This document shows positions 39,851-57,190 of a stretch of DNA of 64,000 nucleotides, one piece after another. How positions within the stretch are numbered: position 1 is the stretch's first letter; each line of letters starts with the position of its first letter. Under the pieces are notes generated by a model. It was not told where the DNA came from, did no database searches, and worked only from the letters and a program-made list of their open reading frames with translations. The stretch covers positions 128,338,224 through 128,402,223 of the forward strand of contig NC_133898.1 of NCBI RefSeq assembly GCF_964199755.1, in the 5' to 3' direction. Both the position numbers and the translations under genes were made by a program. The DNA comes from Larus michahellis. Taxonomy: Eukaryota; Chordata; Aves; Charadriiformes; Laridae.

Positions 39851-40372
39851 TCATAGAATCCTTGAATCATAGAATGGTTTGGGTTGGAAGGGACTTTAAA
39901 GATCATCCCGTTCCACCCCCCTGCCCTGGGCAGGGACACCTCCCACCAGACCAGGTTGCTCCAAGCCCTGTCCAACCTGGCCTTGAACCCCTCCAGGGAT
40001 GGGGCAGCCACAGCTTCTCTGGGCAACCTGGGCCAGGGGCTCACCACCCTCACACCAAAGAATTTCTTCACAATATCTCATCTAAATCTTCCAGTTTCAA
40101 GCCATTACCCCTCATCCTATCACCAAATGTCCTTGTAAAAAGTCCCTCTCCAGCTTTCTTGTAGGCCCCCATTCAGGTACTGGAAGGCCACAATAAGGTC
40201 TCCGCGGAGCCTTCTCTTCTCCAGGCTGAACCCCCCCAGCTCTCTCAGCCTGTCCTCCCAGCAGAGGGGCTCCAGCCCTCCCAGCATCTCCGGGGCCTCC
40301 TCTGGCCCCATTCCAACAGGTCCACGTCCTTCTTGTGCTGAGGACTCCAGAGCTGGACGCAGTACTGCTGTT
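39851..40372 (-). mobile_element. CR1 LINE, about 0.5 kb, antisense
   Basis: It starts with TCATAGAATC and ATCATAGAATGGTTTGGGTT. The 3' UTR and C-terminal ORF2 sequence follow, up to GAGCTGGACGCAGTACTGC (the reverse complement of the VLRPALES region). Confidence 0.95.
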
Positions 40373-41527
40373 TGCATCATCGCAGCCATCCCCGCGTGAT
40401 ATAAATGAAGCAGCTGCGAAGGGCAGCAACAGTTCTTGTGACATTGCAAGCCAGTGGGTATCTGCAAGCCCACCCCCACACACACCCCCTCAGCCCCATG
40501 TGCTCAGACACGTGGCAAATTTAGGATCACGTACAATTATGGTATGAAGCCGAAAATAGCCTGAAGAGCACTCGTCTGGTCCAAGGCTCCAGCAGAATGG
40601 CAAAGGTTTTGCAATGCCAGCTAATGTCCGCCTAAAATAGAAACAACCTGCCTTGAGGGTGTCAGGAAAGCCCCCAACTGTGTCTGAAACATGGGATGTC
40701 ATAAATGGGGCTGCAAGACGGGCATCCCAGCCCCCAGCGCCATGCTCCTGCCCTCTGGCTAACCTCTCCCCACCTCCCCGGCTTGACTTCTCTTCCCTGG
40801 AGGCACCGCAGAGCTCCTGACAAATGGTATGTGAGAGCCCGACACCCTCCTGAGGAGCAAAAGGAGGGGTTTTCCAAAAGCACGGAAGTCAATCACCCAC
40901 AGCCCTGGCGCTCTCTCACCGAGGGAAGACGGTTCCTCTTCTTCTGCACCTCTCCCTGGTGTCTTAATCAGCCAAGAGCAGAAAGCAGCTGCCCCTGCGT
41001 GGGCTGAAACAAAGGAATTAAGTTCAACATCTTAGGAATTAATCATTGCAACAGGACCCAGACCCAGGCAGGGTTTGCCTTTCTAGCCCAGGCTTGGGGG
41101 GTGACCTCCAGGAGGACAGAAAGAGCCTTTCCCCGGGCTCTGCTTCAAATTCAGCAGTCTGGGAATTAATAGCCCGTTGCCAGAGGTACATCGCTCAGTA
41201 CTCACTTCAAAACCTAAGGGGAAGCCAAACTTCCATCAGCACTCGCACCTTGAGAAGGAGCGGAGCTCTCTCCTTCAGAGCTTTTTAGCCCACTGATAAC
41301 CGTGGTGTCAGCATTGCTTCGGCCCCGCGCGTTCCCTCTTACACGGGAACAGCAAAGCCAGGACAAAGCCAGTCACTGACTGCGAAGCAAACCAGCAGGG
41401 AGGAGAAGTAAATCTGAGAGTTAAAAAGTTCAGGAGGCTTTTGTTTTTGCTGTGTGATTATAGGGTTGAATATTCTTAAATCTCTGAAGAACAGGTAAAG
41501 GGAGAAAAATAGAATAGTCATTTTCAG
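40373..41527. other. Intergenic, no gene seen (40.4-41.5 kb)
   Basis: No supported gene or repeat. Confidence 0.5.
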
Positions 41528-42215
41528 ATTCATAGAATTGCCCGGGTTGGAAGGGACCCTTCAGATCATCGAGTCCAACCATCGACATAACACTGACAAA
41601 ACCATCATTAAACCAAGTCCCTCAGCACCACATCTGCCCAGCTTTTAAATATCTCCAGGGATGGCGACTCCACCACTGCCCTGGGCAGCCTGTTCCAATG
41701 CTTGATAACCCTTTCCGTGAAGAAATTGATCCTAATATCCATCCTAAACCTCCCCTGGCACAACTTGAGGCCATTTCCTCTTGTCCTTTCGCCTGTTCCT
41801 TGGGAGAAGAGCCCGACCCCCCTTGGCTACCCCCTCCTTTCAGGGAGCTGTAGAGAGCGAGAAGGTCTCCCCTCAGCCTCCTCTTCTCCAGGCTGAACAC
41901 CCCCAGCTCCCTCAGCCGCTCCTCACAAGGCTTGAGCTCCAGACACCTCACCAGCTCCGTTGCCCTTCTCTGGACACGCTCCAGCACCTCAGTGTCTTTC
42001 TTGGTGTGAGGAGCCCAAAACTGGACGCAGCCTTTGAGGTGGGCCCTCACCAGTGCCCAGTACAGGGGGACGATCATTGCCCTGGTCCTGCTGGCCACAC
42101 CGTTCCTGTTACAGGCCAGGATGCTGCTGGCTGCCTTGGCCACCTGGGCACACTGCTGGCTCATATTCAGCTGGCTGTTGACCAACACCCCCAGGTCCTT
42201 TTCCGACGGGCAGTT
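41528..42215 (-). mobile_element. CR1 LINE, about 0.7 kb, antisense
   Basis: The 3' end on the left reads TTCATAGAATTGCCCGGGTT, then GATCATCGAGTCCAACCATC, the mark of a subfamily distinct from the TTAAAGATCATCCAGTTCC type. Minus-strand reading gives the ORF2 C-terminal landmarks [50 protein letters not shown] and [19 protein letters not shown], open from about 42,188 to 41,622. It is 5'-truncated after the RT catalytic region. Confidence 0.95.
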
Positions 42216-42900
42216 TTCGCAGGGCCTGGAGGACCTGAAGGGTAATGGAGATCCTCTCTTCAGCTACAGCAGCTTTGGATGAAGCACCATCACCTGTAGC
42301 ACCTGAAGCCAGACTGAGCATGTGTGAACAAGAGTCAAACTAATTATCAAAGCGAAGTAGCTGGAAAGAGCGTGGTGCTGTAACACCCTCACCTGTTCTG
42401 CAATAAACATAATGCCTGCATTAGTCATTAAACCATGGTCAAGTGGAATGCTTCCTCCAGAAGAAGTTCCCATCATTAGAAAGCCGAGGCGTGGGAGGAG
42501 GGAAAGGCCTGGTTTAAGCTGAAAGGGAGTGTTTATTCACCAGTTAATGAGGCAGGGCGGGTCTGTGGGAAATTATCAGGAGCACATTCATCCTCACTCA
42601 CATCTGCACAAACTTCTCCCGATGACCAACATCACGAGTTGTGCAACACCCGGAGTCAAGACCCGCACAGCCACAGAAATGAGGACCCTACAGCCTTACA
42701 TTCTTGGCAGGTGTTTTTAAATCTCCTCCCTCAGAACATCATTGATCTTTTCTTGCCTTTTCAAAGCTGCACGGGTGTAAATAGAGACAGAAACATGGCT
42801 GAAAGACCAACGGGCTTCTCAACGTGAGAAAGGGCTAAGAAATCTAGAAATGACAGAGGAATATTTGAAACCCAGCACTTTTTGGACATCTGCCATCTAC
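42216..42900. other. Intergenic, no gene seen (42.2-42.9 kb)
   Basis: No supported gene or repeat between two CR1 copies. Confidence 0.5.
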
Positions 42901-43450
42901 AAGGGAAGTGATTCGACGCCTCTACTCTGCTCTTGTGAGAGCCCGCCTGGAGTACTGCGTCCAGCTTTGGAGTCTTCAGCACAGGAGAGACACGGAGCTG
43001 TTGGAGCGGGGCCAGAGGAGGCTCCGGAGATGCTGGGAGGGCTGGAGCCCCTCTGCTGGGAGGACAGGCTGAGAGAGCTGGGGGGGTTCAGCCTGGAGAA
43101 GAGAAGGTTCCGCGGAGACCTTTCAGTATCTGAAGGGGGCCCTACAGGAAAGATAGGGAGCAACTCTTCATCAGGGACCGAAGCGATAGGATGAGGGGGA
43201 AGGGTTTTACACTGGAAGAGGGGAGATTGAGATGAGATATTGGGAAGAAATTCTTTGGTGTGAGGGGGGTGAGCCCCTGGCCCAGGCTGCCCAGAGAAGC
43301 TGTGGCTGCCCCATCCCTGGAGGGGTTCAAGGCCAGGTTGGATGGGGCTTGGAGCAACCTGGGCTGGTGGGAGGTGTCCCTGCCCAGGGCAGGGGGGTGG
43401 AACAAGATGATCTTTAAGGTCCCTTCCAACCCAAACCATTCTGTGATTCT
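42901..43450 (+). mobile_element. CR1 LINE, about 0.55 kb, sense
   Basis: AGGGAAGTGATTCGACGCCT, then CTACTCTGCTC and GTGAGAGCCCGCCTGGAGTA (the [14 protein letters not shown] region) open the copy. The [12 protein letters not shown] region, the GTGAGCCCCTGGCCCAGG tract and CCATTCTGTGATTCT at the end follow. Frames are broken. Confidence 0.95.
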
Positions 43451-43682
43451 ACAAGCACAGCCCCTACACGTACCCAGTGGCTCGCTGAAGATTAAAAGGG
43501 TAACTGTGCTGTATCTGCTTGGGAGCAACTCTCTGCCACTGGAATAACCAGCAGAAATTTAAACATACAGACAGAAGTTTGGGAGTCACCGCACAGACTG
43601 GGGACCAGGGGGTGGCTCCTTCATCCCTGCTCTTGGGTGCTCTAAACAAAGACGACAAAACAGGGATAGGTCTGCATAGGAT

Positions 43683-43688
43683 TTTATT
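43683..43688 (-). terminator. Candidate distal poly(A) signal of TDH
   Basis: AATAAA on the minus strand, at the boundary between the AT-rich block and sequence leading to the CR1 at 43.4 kb. Confidence 0.5.
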
Positions 43689-44337
43689 AAAGTAGGTGTC
43701 AGCCACAACTTACAATATTTGAAAAAATATTCTTAACACCTTTTTTTTTTTCCTGAATATGTAATTTAACAGCTACAATGCTCAGATGTCACGAGAGAAG
43801 TCTCTGCCCAGAAGTCAAACTTCAAACTGATAGCAAAAGTTAGACATTTTGTACCACATCAAGTTGGTTTAATACAGAAAATAGTGTAACATAGTTACAA
43901 GAGAAGTTAATGGGGAAGATATGAAAAAAATAAAGTACACGCATCATTGGTCACAGGTTGCAAACCAGAGTTTCAAACAGGACTCAAACCATGTAGACAT
44001 CTCTGATCACATTCCCTATCGTCACCTTGTTACCTCCAAACAGCTCTCTATTGCAATATAATTTCTTTCAGACTTTGAAAAACAAGTTTCCTAACTGAAG
44101 TCAGCAATTTTTGGCAGAACACAACAAAAAAAACCTCCCAACTTTGTTCAAAAAGAGGTCTGAATTTCACCTTCACTGCAGCACCTTCTCCAACCCTTTT
44201 GTGCAATGTCACAACCACGGACAGTGTGTCTCAGACGAAAAGAACATTCTTGCTCTTCACTCGTTAATGAACAAGGGTGAGGGGAGCAGATCCCATGACA
44301 CTGAGTGAAGAAATGGAGTGAGACCCGTCAACAACTC

Positions 44338-44343
44338 TTTATT
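44338..44343 (-). terminator. Candidate proximal poly(A) signal of TDH
   Basis: AATAAA on the minus strand within AAAATAAAGAG context. It is an alternative end for TDH transcripts. Confidence 0.35.
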
Positions 44344-46456
44344 TTACACGTCTCATGGAAGAGAGGCAATGAGGAGTCCCCAGTGTCTGAATTAAGAGAG
44401 ACTGGAATGGACAAGACACTTCAGCTCGTATTAAAGCCCTTGACCCGACGGCTCGGTGTAACAGTTTCCTAGGAGATGATCCAGGTTTTGGGAGGGCAGA
44501 GAACAAAACCTGAGCCAGTCTTTCCTTCGAGGGTACGAACGGAGGACCAACTTCGCTGGCCCATTGGGCCAAACATTACACTTGAACAATGTGACAGTTA
44601 TAACAGCGGCCAAACTTTAAAAACCTGTCTTTGCAGAAACGTAAACAATATAAAAAAATATTTTAATAACAGGCCACAACCTTAGAGGTTTTTGAGCTTA
44701 AATACCTGGGAAAGGCATACTCTGCCAACAGATGAAACAGTAAGATACATACAAAACCAAGAGATACAAGTTTAACAAATGTTTAAAATAATTGGGTTTC
44801 ACCACAGAATCTTCATTTGAAGGTTACTTTTGTGAGAAAACATTCCCTGCAGCAGGTAGACTCCTTCACAAAGTGACAGAAATCTGGTCATGTCAGTTAC
44901 CCACTTACTGAGGAAACACCGCAGGGTTACAGAGACCCTAACAGACTCGCAGCTACCAAAGCGTCGTCACAGAAAACAGAGCAAACAAGCTGTAGGCAAA
45001 AAAAAAAATACTTGAACGTGTTTGCCTACGCATGCAACTGGAGTATACAAGACCAAAAAACAAAGAAAAAAGATGGAGAGCTTCATATAGGGAATTTCCA
45101 GTCATTTTGAAAATGAACGATATTTTTTCTTTGAAAAAAAATAAAATCAAAGTTCCCAGATGCTGTTTCTTAAGGCATGCTATAGCTATAGTAGCCGATG
45201 GCTCAGATTCACATCCACAGAAACTGATATTTTACCTAAAATGGCTTTCCTGTCTCGCCAGTTTGTCATTTCTCAAAGTCTCCTAAGTGGCTTTTGAGTA
45301 GACATATCTTCCTTGCATGCACCTAAGACTCCCTTGTTAATCCCAGAATCTCCTGTGCACGAAACTCAATAAGCAGAACAGCCCTTAACTGTAGCTAGAA
45401 GATGGTTTCAGCTTCTGGATCCCTCTCTAAAGGATAAAAGCATACGACAGTTACACATAAACAGCACCTACAAAAAACGCTTACAGTGCACATGGAAAAC
45501 GTAGTGAACATGAACAGATTTCAAAGGCTGACTTGACTCTACCCTCAGGCTCCATCATCAGCCCACCTTTCAAACTTGCTCCAGGCAGTATACCCTCGCG
45601 CTAGAACGGCAAACAACTGGGATAACCAGAAGTAGCGCTAATGAACAATAAACCCATACCTGGGCACTGCCTTCTTGAAATCCACCCCCCATTCACATAC
45701 ACGGTAACAGCTCTTCGCGTTTCAGATCTACCTCCGAGGTTAAACTGAAGCACTTTGAAAGAACAAGCTTAGCTTGTAAACCCTGGGGTTTTTTAAAGCA
45801 CAATGAGAATTCAAGTCCTATTCCTCTTCACATTTATAGGCATTATAAGAATAATGCTACTTTGTATGCCCTATGTATAGAAAAGTGTATGCTTATACAG
45901 CACTATATATATATATATAAATAGGAACTATCAACCAAAGTTTGATTTCAAACTAGAATTGCAACGACCCCTGCGATTTAGAAACAGGAAGTAGCTCTTC
46001 TGATCTCTCTTTGGTAAGCAAAGAGTAGAAAGGATCATATCTCACTACGATCTAACATCCTCCACCAGGAAAATGAAAAACCTACCATTAACTTTGCAGG
46101 ATATGCCCAAAACACCAGGTCTGACAATATTGCCCCGTGTTGTTTGCCAAAGAAGAGGCAGGAATGATTGGAGAGTCATCAGCCAGGAGCAAGTGCTTCT
46201 TTTTGTTTGTTTTCTAGCTGCTTAAGTGTGAAAGTTCAAGAATTCTGTGTTTGTCAACAGTGCTGCGCTTGGAGACTGTACCAAATGATGTTGTTTATCT
46301 AATAGTACGTTCCAGCTACAGTATGTTTCTGCCCAGCTCTATCGCTACTTATGAAAATTAATAATTGACATGCTCTAAGACTCAGAAGATTATAAACTAA
46401 TTTAGCCATTTCTTCCTGGTCCTCTGTGGAAATCTGGAAACATCTTACGAAGTATT

Positions 46457-51842
<5,386 letters not shown>

Positions 51843-53401
51843 CTTCCTCTTTCAAATATCCTGTGAGAACAAGAGAAAAAGATTAGTCATAAATGACTCA
51901 ACCGCATTAAACAGTTTAAACACTCCCTTAGAAAACTCTGAAGAGTTTCAGAGAAGTGTGATGCAATCCAAGTCCTAGCTGATGTGCCAACTGAGTGCCA
52001 CGTCTACTAGAAACAGCCCGTGAAGTAACATGAACGGAGGTAATGTATTCACCACAGTGAGCTCAATATCCACAGCCCCCGCACAGACTCCAGTATAACG
52101 AACAGTGAGAATCTAGTTCAAGTTTAAGCCTTTTTAAAACAGTCACTAGTAACCACGGTTTCAAGCGCAAAAGACAACAAATACAGAATTCAGCAAGTTC
52201 AGCTGCTATGACTTCACAGCGTCACCGCAGCTCCTTCTGAGTGAAAGTTTTGTAGGCTGCCATGAATAAGCAGCCCTTCTTAGTATTTCATCAGCAAGAT
52301 ACAGCTAAGCCAATAGAGGCAGCAGTAAATCTCTTTAGAGCGCTGCTTTGCTCAAACTTAATAAGCATGACGGACAGTACCCAGGAAGTGAACAAAGGAG
52401 AAGCAGTATTTACCCAGGACTCGTGAAAATCTCCCAACTACTTCACACACACAAAAAATACATGATTTGCTTATAATAACACATTGCAAAAATATCCCTA
52501 AGTTACCCCGAGCTACATGCAACTTTGATTTTCTTTCTCTCCAAATCTTTCACATTGGGGAAGGAAATGGAGAACTCTTAACTTGCAGTCATTTAAATTC
52601 TTCCTTATCCCCCTTCAAACAACTTTTAACTCTCTCTCCCAACGTGACAGAATGAGTAGGTTTAAAACACGTTTAAAACTGCTTGAGATTACTCTGTCAA
52701 TTCCTTTCTCATATGTGTTCTTGTGGCACACATTATAAAAAGGAGACGCAGGAAGAAGGAAGGCCACAACAAGAAATTACATCAGCTAATTGCCACAGAT
52801 GAATTCCAGCACTACCAATTCTTGCATGCGTAGAAAAGCAAACAAGTAATTAACGTGGGTGTTCTTTTCACCTACAGCAACACATAAGACTGAGAATTTT
52901 CTGATACTTCAGGGAGTCCTGCTATTTAAATACAGAAGACTTGCTAAACTACCTATCACCTGCTTAATATGATACCTCCCCCAAAAACGTGCATTATTAA
53001 AAAGCACATTTGCATATTTAAACTGCTCAAAGAGCCTTATTCTGAGATGCATCTCTCACTGCCCCCCCCCCTTAGACTTGTTTGCTCACTTGTTTATTGC
53101 CTTGAGAAGCACGGTCAATTAGTATCCTGATGAATTAGCCAAGCCTCTGCTGCACCTCACAGCCATAAACCCATTAGAGGGATCAGTCTCCCTGATTACA
53201 GGCTTCATCTATTAAAGCTGTATCTCTCCTGTCACAGCGCTAGAGCAAACAAGCTATTCCTTGAGCACTGAAAGGGAAGAAGCCCCATTTCCTGAGGACT
53301 CCCCCTCAGAGGTAACTAACTGCTATCTAAGAGGTTATGACATCTCTCTCCTATCTAGATTTTCTAGCGTTGATTAGTACAATCCAGCTTATATCGCTGA
53401 T

Positions 53402-53815
53402 GGGCCACGAAGATGATAAAGGGACTGGAGCATCTCTCCTATGAGGAAAGGCTGAGAGAGCTGGGACTGTTCAGCCTGGAGAAAAGGCTCTGGGGGGGGG
53501 ATATTATCAAAATATAAAAATACCTAAAGGGAGGGTGCAAAAAGGACAGAACAAGGCTCTGTTCAGTGGTGCCCAGGACCAGAGGCCATGGGCACACACT
53601 GAAACACAAGAGGTTCCCTCTGAACATCAGGAAACACTTTTTTTGCTGTGAGGGTCACCAAGCGCTGGCACAGGTTACCTAGGGAGACCGTGGAGTCTCC
53701 ATCCTTGGAGATATTCAAAAGCCATCTGGACATGGTCCTGGGCAACTGTCTCTGGGCAGCCTGCTTGAGCAGGGGGGTTGGACCAGATGACTCAATCACA
53801 ACCATTCTCTGATGC
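53402..53815 (+). mobile_element. CR1 LINE, about 0.4 kb, sense on +, in TDH 5' intron
   Basis: GGGCCACGAAGATGATAAAG, GGCTGAGAGAGCTGGGACTG, then TTCAGCCTGGAGAAAAGGCT and the GAGACCGTGGAGTCTCCATC tract lead to a degenerate GATGCTC end. It is diverged, with a G run inside. The insertion is antisense to TDH. Confidence 0.92.
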
Positions 53816-54838
53816 TCAGCCAAGGCACTAATGAGATTTCTCTCCCCTGCAAGCCCACCTTCACAAAACAGACACGTTCCTGCTATTTTTGAGACTCAGT
53901 CCCTGTCAAGCTTACTGGAAATGAGCCAAAAATAGTTAGGGGTGCAGGAGAAGGTGGCAGCGGGCTGACATATCCAGACTGTTCAATCTCTTAAGACACA
54001 TTTCTCCCTAGGAAACTAACATAAGAGTGTTAAAGAGCAGCATTAGCCCTTTAAAGAGCCATGATAATCCCCTCTTGTTTCAGAATGGGATAATAAACAA
54101 CACTTACAGCACTAAGAGAGTCTCACTGGTCTCTGTTGCAGAAAATTTCCCCTTAAAGAACCTGAAAAGGCATTTTGAGTTCTATAAACAAAGTACATAC
54201 TAAAGTTAGTTGCTACTAAAAATGCCACGCTAGGATCAGATTGGTTTCCCACCTACCAGACTGGTTTCTCCAAAACGCACCTGGAGTGAAACCACAGAGC
54301 CATAAACTGGGAAATTACTTGCAAGTCTAGGCTGACTCAAAAGAACAGTAAACACACTTTATACCAGACACTGAAAACACCCTGGCTCCCCAAACAGTGC
54401 AGCTGCATGCAAAAATCCCACCTACAACATGCATTTATTTCTGTTTCAAACATGAAGGGGGTGGGGGGGGAAATGGTGTAACTAGCTATTAAATTCTAGA
54501 AGTTGCCAGCAAGTGCACGGATATATAAAGAAATTAATAGCACCCCTTCAAAACACTTCCCCAACCCAACCATGAGACACAGCTAGCCCCAACACAGTCA
54601 TTAACTCACAAAAGCAACCTGGACAGTAAAGCTCATTTTGCTAGATCAAATATTCCCATTTTAAATAACTTCAAGGAGTTGCTAACAGCTCTCAACACAA
54701 GAAGTATTCATTTAAGTGGCATTAAAAAAAACCCTAATTTTTTTGATAGGTTTCTCTTTCTTACTGTCCCAAAGAGGAATGAATACTCCTGTTCTGTTAG
54801 GAACTGGAGAGAAAAGAGAATAAAATATATTTTCAACA

Positions 54839-54854
54839 CCCCCCCCCCCCCCCC
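54839..54854 (+). repeat. C homopolymer (16 C)
   Basis: An uninterrupted run of C, followed by ATATAAAC. G-rich on the TDH-sense strand. Confidence 0.9.
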
Positions 54855-55073
54855 ATATAAACTTCTGACGTGTTTCTCAGACACTGGTTTAACTCCTTGA
54901 CCCAAACCGGTATTAGAAACTAGCTCTTTTGTTTTCTAGATCAAGTAAAATAAGGAAGTTTTATCCTGAAACATGGAAGTTGTTTCCCCCACCCCACTGA
55001 TTTAAATTAACAACCCACGCTAATTTCAAGGATTAAGCAATACACACTCGCATTTCTCCTCTTCTGTACTCAC

Positions 55074-55160
55074 CTGTCCCTCAGTCCCTCAGCTCGGTGA
55101 CAGAGCAGAAGCAGGGTGGTGTGGCAATTTATAGGACACTGCCTCTTCTGAAAGCCAATC
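55074..55160 (-). promoter_or_regulatory. TDH: Candidate TDH promoter with first 5' UTR exon
   Basis: On the minus strand, ATTGG (CCAAT box in reverse, + coordinates 55,155-55,159) is followed about 22 bp later by TATAAA (55,133-55,128). About 55 nt after that comes a perfect splice donor, CAG|GTGAGTA, at 55,074/55,073. A start site near 55,100 would give a short UTR exon of about 25-30 nt that could splice to the acceptor at 51,861. Elements and spacing are seen; use is inferred. Confidence 0.5.
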
Positions 55161-55193
55161 AAAACGTGACAGAAAGTAGGAGTTGTCCCACAC

Positions 55194-55196
<3 letters not shown>

Positions 55197-55230
<34 letters not shown>

Positions 55231-55242
55231 AGAGAGAGAGAA
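55197..55242 (+). repeat. Poly(A) run then GA microsatellite
   Basis: About 31 A followed by about 7 GA units. It lies 40 bp upstream (TDH sense) of the CCAAT box. Confidence 0.9.
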
Positions 55243-56840
55243 AGCAAGCACTTGAGAGCAGCAGCAGCCAGGGATATCACTTCGTTACCATTTGCTTGCT
55301 TTTGAAATGTCTGTAACTTTGTGATAGGCAGAGGACTCCGAAGGTATGCAAGCAGCTCCTTTTACTAACAGAACCACACAACCTAAGGGTCATCTCCAAA
55401 GGACAGGTTTTAAACTTAATTGGTTGCAGTGCAAAGGATTAGTGCAAAGCAAACACATGTCCAAATGTAAAGCAATAATCTCCCTCGGATAGCAGGAAAT
55501 TTCTGAGTTTTGTAAGAAGATTAGAGCGCAGGGGGAGGGGGGGGGAAAAAGAGGTTCATAAAATGACATTTAGCAAATTAACTGCCAGCTGCTGTTGCAA
55601 GATTTCCAAAGCGTTATATAAGCAGCAAGCACCTGTTGCTCACATAAAAGACAAAACCACGTTTATAGAACCTAGTAGTTTCTTATGTATTGGTTATTAA
55701 TAGAACATTGTGGTGATAAGAAAGATAAGAAACTCATGGGTTTGGTCTGGAAAATCCCACAGCAGTAAGCTTCAAAAAAAAAAAAAATGGGGAAAGAGGG
55801 AGGGGAAGAGATGTCAGAACCAAACCCTAAACGTCCCCCAGAATTTCTGGGGGCTGCACAGCTGCTAAGCTCCTCCACAGAGCTAACAAAAGTAGCCCAA
55901 AACTTGCTTCTTCCAAAGAAAGTTAAGATACTCCCTAGAGCACAGGATCTTGCAGATTCCCAACCACGAGTACTTTCAAAACAGCCAACAGCCTTAGGCA
56001 CATGGTCCACCCCAAAGCACTAAACTCCAAGCCGTTTTTCTCAACTCACTTTTGTCTCCAAAAATACACAGTTTCTGCTTCAGACCCGAAGGGCTTAGGC
56101 ATTGGAAAGCTCCTCTACTGTTTTCCAACTGTATCAAGAAGAGCTTGAGTGAAAAGATACTGCCTGCCCTGGGCATCCAGAAGATGAAGCACATGCCACC
56201 ATGCCTATCCCATGGGAATGTTTTACTCCCTGGTGCCCACGTGCTGCCAACTGGATAATCCATTGGATCACCACATTTGGGAGCGTTCAAGCTGCAATAA
56301 TTAGGGGGTACGCCCAGCTCAACCAACACTTCACGCAGCCCAGATAGCTGGAAAGACCAAAGCCAACCCTGTTGCGATTTCCTCTGGTTCGGAGAGTCCT
56401 GAGGTGGGGTAAGGGGACCCTGCATCCCTCCCTGCATCCCCTGCCCCATGGTGGATGTGCCAGGGCAGGGCAGAGGGGTGGCTGGGCTTGTGCTCTTCTC
56501 TCTGGCAGGCAGCTGTTGGCTCACCTCAGTTAAAATAACCTTGACATGCACGGACAACCTCCATGGCGCATTTTTCAGAGGTGACGCACGACGGCAGGAC
56601 CATGCCGTAACCCCTCGCAAAGCCTGCCAAGAAACGACGTCAGCCTGAAACACAACCAAAAAAAAAAAAAAAAAAAAAAAAGAAATAGTCAGATTACAGT
56701 AGCTACTGACCAGCGGCATGCTCTTGGAGCTGGTAAGGAAAGATCTGCTTTACACCGGGCCCCGCCCTAGATGAAGCAAAGAGGATGGTGTGAGTTACGG
56801 GTGTGAAGAAAACCAGTGTAAGCCCATTCCAGGTCGCTGG
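55243..56840. other. Region between the two TDH promoter candidates
   Basis: No CR1 or supported exon. An A run of about 23 lies at 56,659-56,681. A 241-codon minus frame over 55,994-56,719 begins with Phe repeats from that run and has no family signature, so it is not called. Confidence 0.5.
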
Positions 56841-56841
56841 T

Positions 56842-57190
56842 GAGACAGAAAAGGGCGAAGAAAAGGCCCCTCAAGAGGAAGAGGGCCAAGAAAGGACTTG
56901 AAAAGGGCTAGGAACAGGCCTGAAAAGGACCAAGAAAGGGCTTCAAGAGGAAAGGGGCCAAGAACGGGCTTCAAGAGAGCCAAGAACGGGCTTCAAGAGG
57001 GCCAAGAACGGGCTTCAAGAGGGCCAAGAACGGGCTTCAAGAGGGCCAAGAACGGGCTTCAAGAGGAAAAGGGCCAAGAAAGGGCCTGAAAAGGGCAAAG
57101 AAGGGGCCTGAAAAGGGCAAAGAAGGGGCCTGAAAAGGGCAAAGAAAGGGGCCTGAAAAGGGCAAAGAAAGGGGCCTGAAGAGGAAAAGG
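56842..57190 (+). repeat. Purine-rich minisatellite, two related units of about 20-26 bp
   Basis: The first part has about five near-perfect copies of a 22-bp unit (GGGCCAAGAACGGGCTTCAA plus GA). The second has about five copies of a 25-26-bp unit (GGGGCCTGAAAAGGGCAAAG plus AA). Degenerate copies lie at the left edge. Both units share a GGGCC-AAGAA core, so one derived from the other. It directly abuts the CpG island. Frames across it encode Pro/Phe/Leu-rich repeats only. Confidence 0.92.

Larger units (their letters stand above)
43683..46456 (-). other. TDH: Probable TDH 3' UTR
   Basis: This AT-rich block starts right after the TDH stop and ends at a minus-strand AATAAA (43,683-43,688). It contains no CR1, although CR1 copies are dense just beyond its left edge, and it looks different in base composition. 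A second AATAAA at 44,338-44,343 would give a shorter 3' UTR of about 2.1 kb. A (TA)n run lies near 45,904-45,920. No coding frame is supported. Extent is inference. Confidence 0.5.
51861..55073 (-). other. TDH: 5' intron of TDH between UTR exon and coding exon 1
   Basis: An inferred intron running from the candidate donor at 55,073 to the acceptor at 51,861. It contains one CR1 (53,402-53,815), a C run (54,839-54,854) and otherwise unique AT-rich sequence. If the promoter is at the CpG island instead, the intron extends to about 57.46 kb. Confidence 0.5.

Noticed and set aside
55994..56719. Minus frame of 241 codons
   Set aside because: It begins with Phe from a homopolymer, shows no recognisable domain and lies between promoter candidates of TDH.
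56842..57190. Spaced repeats resembling a CRISPR array
   Set aside because: The units are contiguous without unique spacers, in a vertebrate genome; it is a minisatellite.
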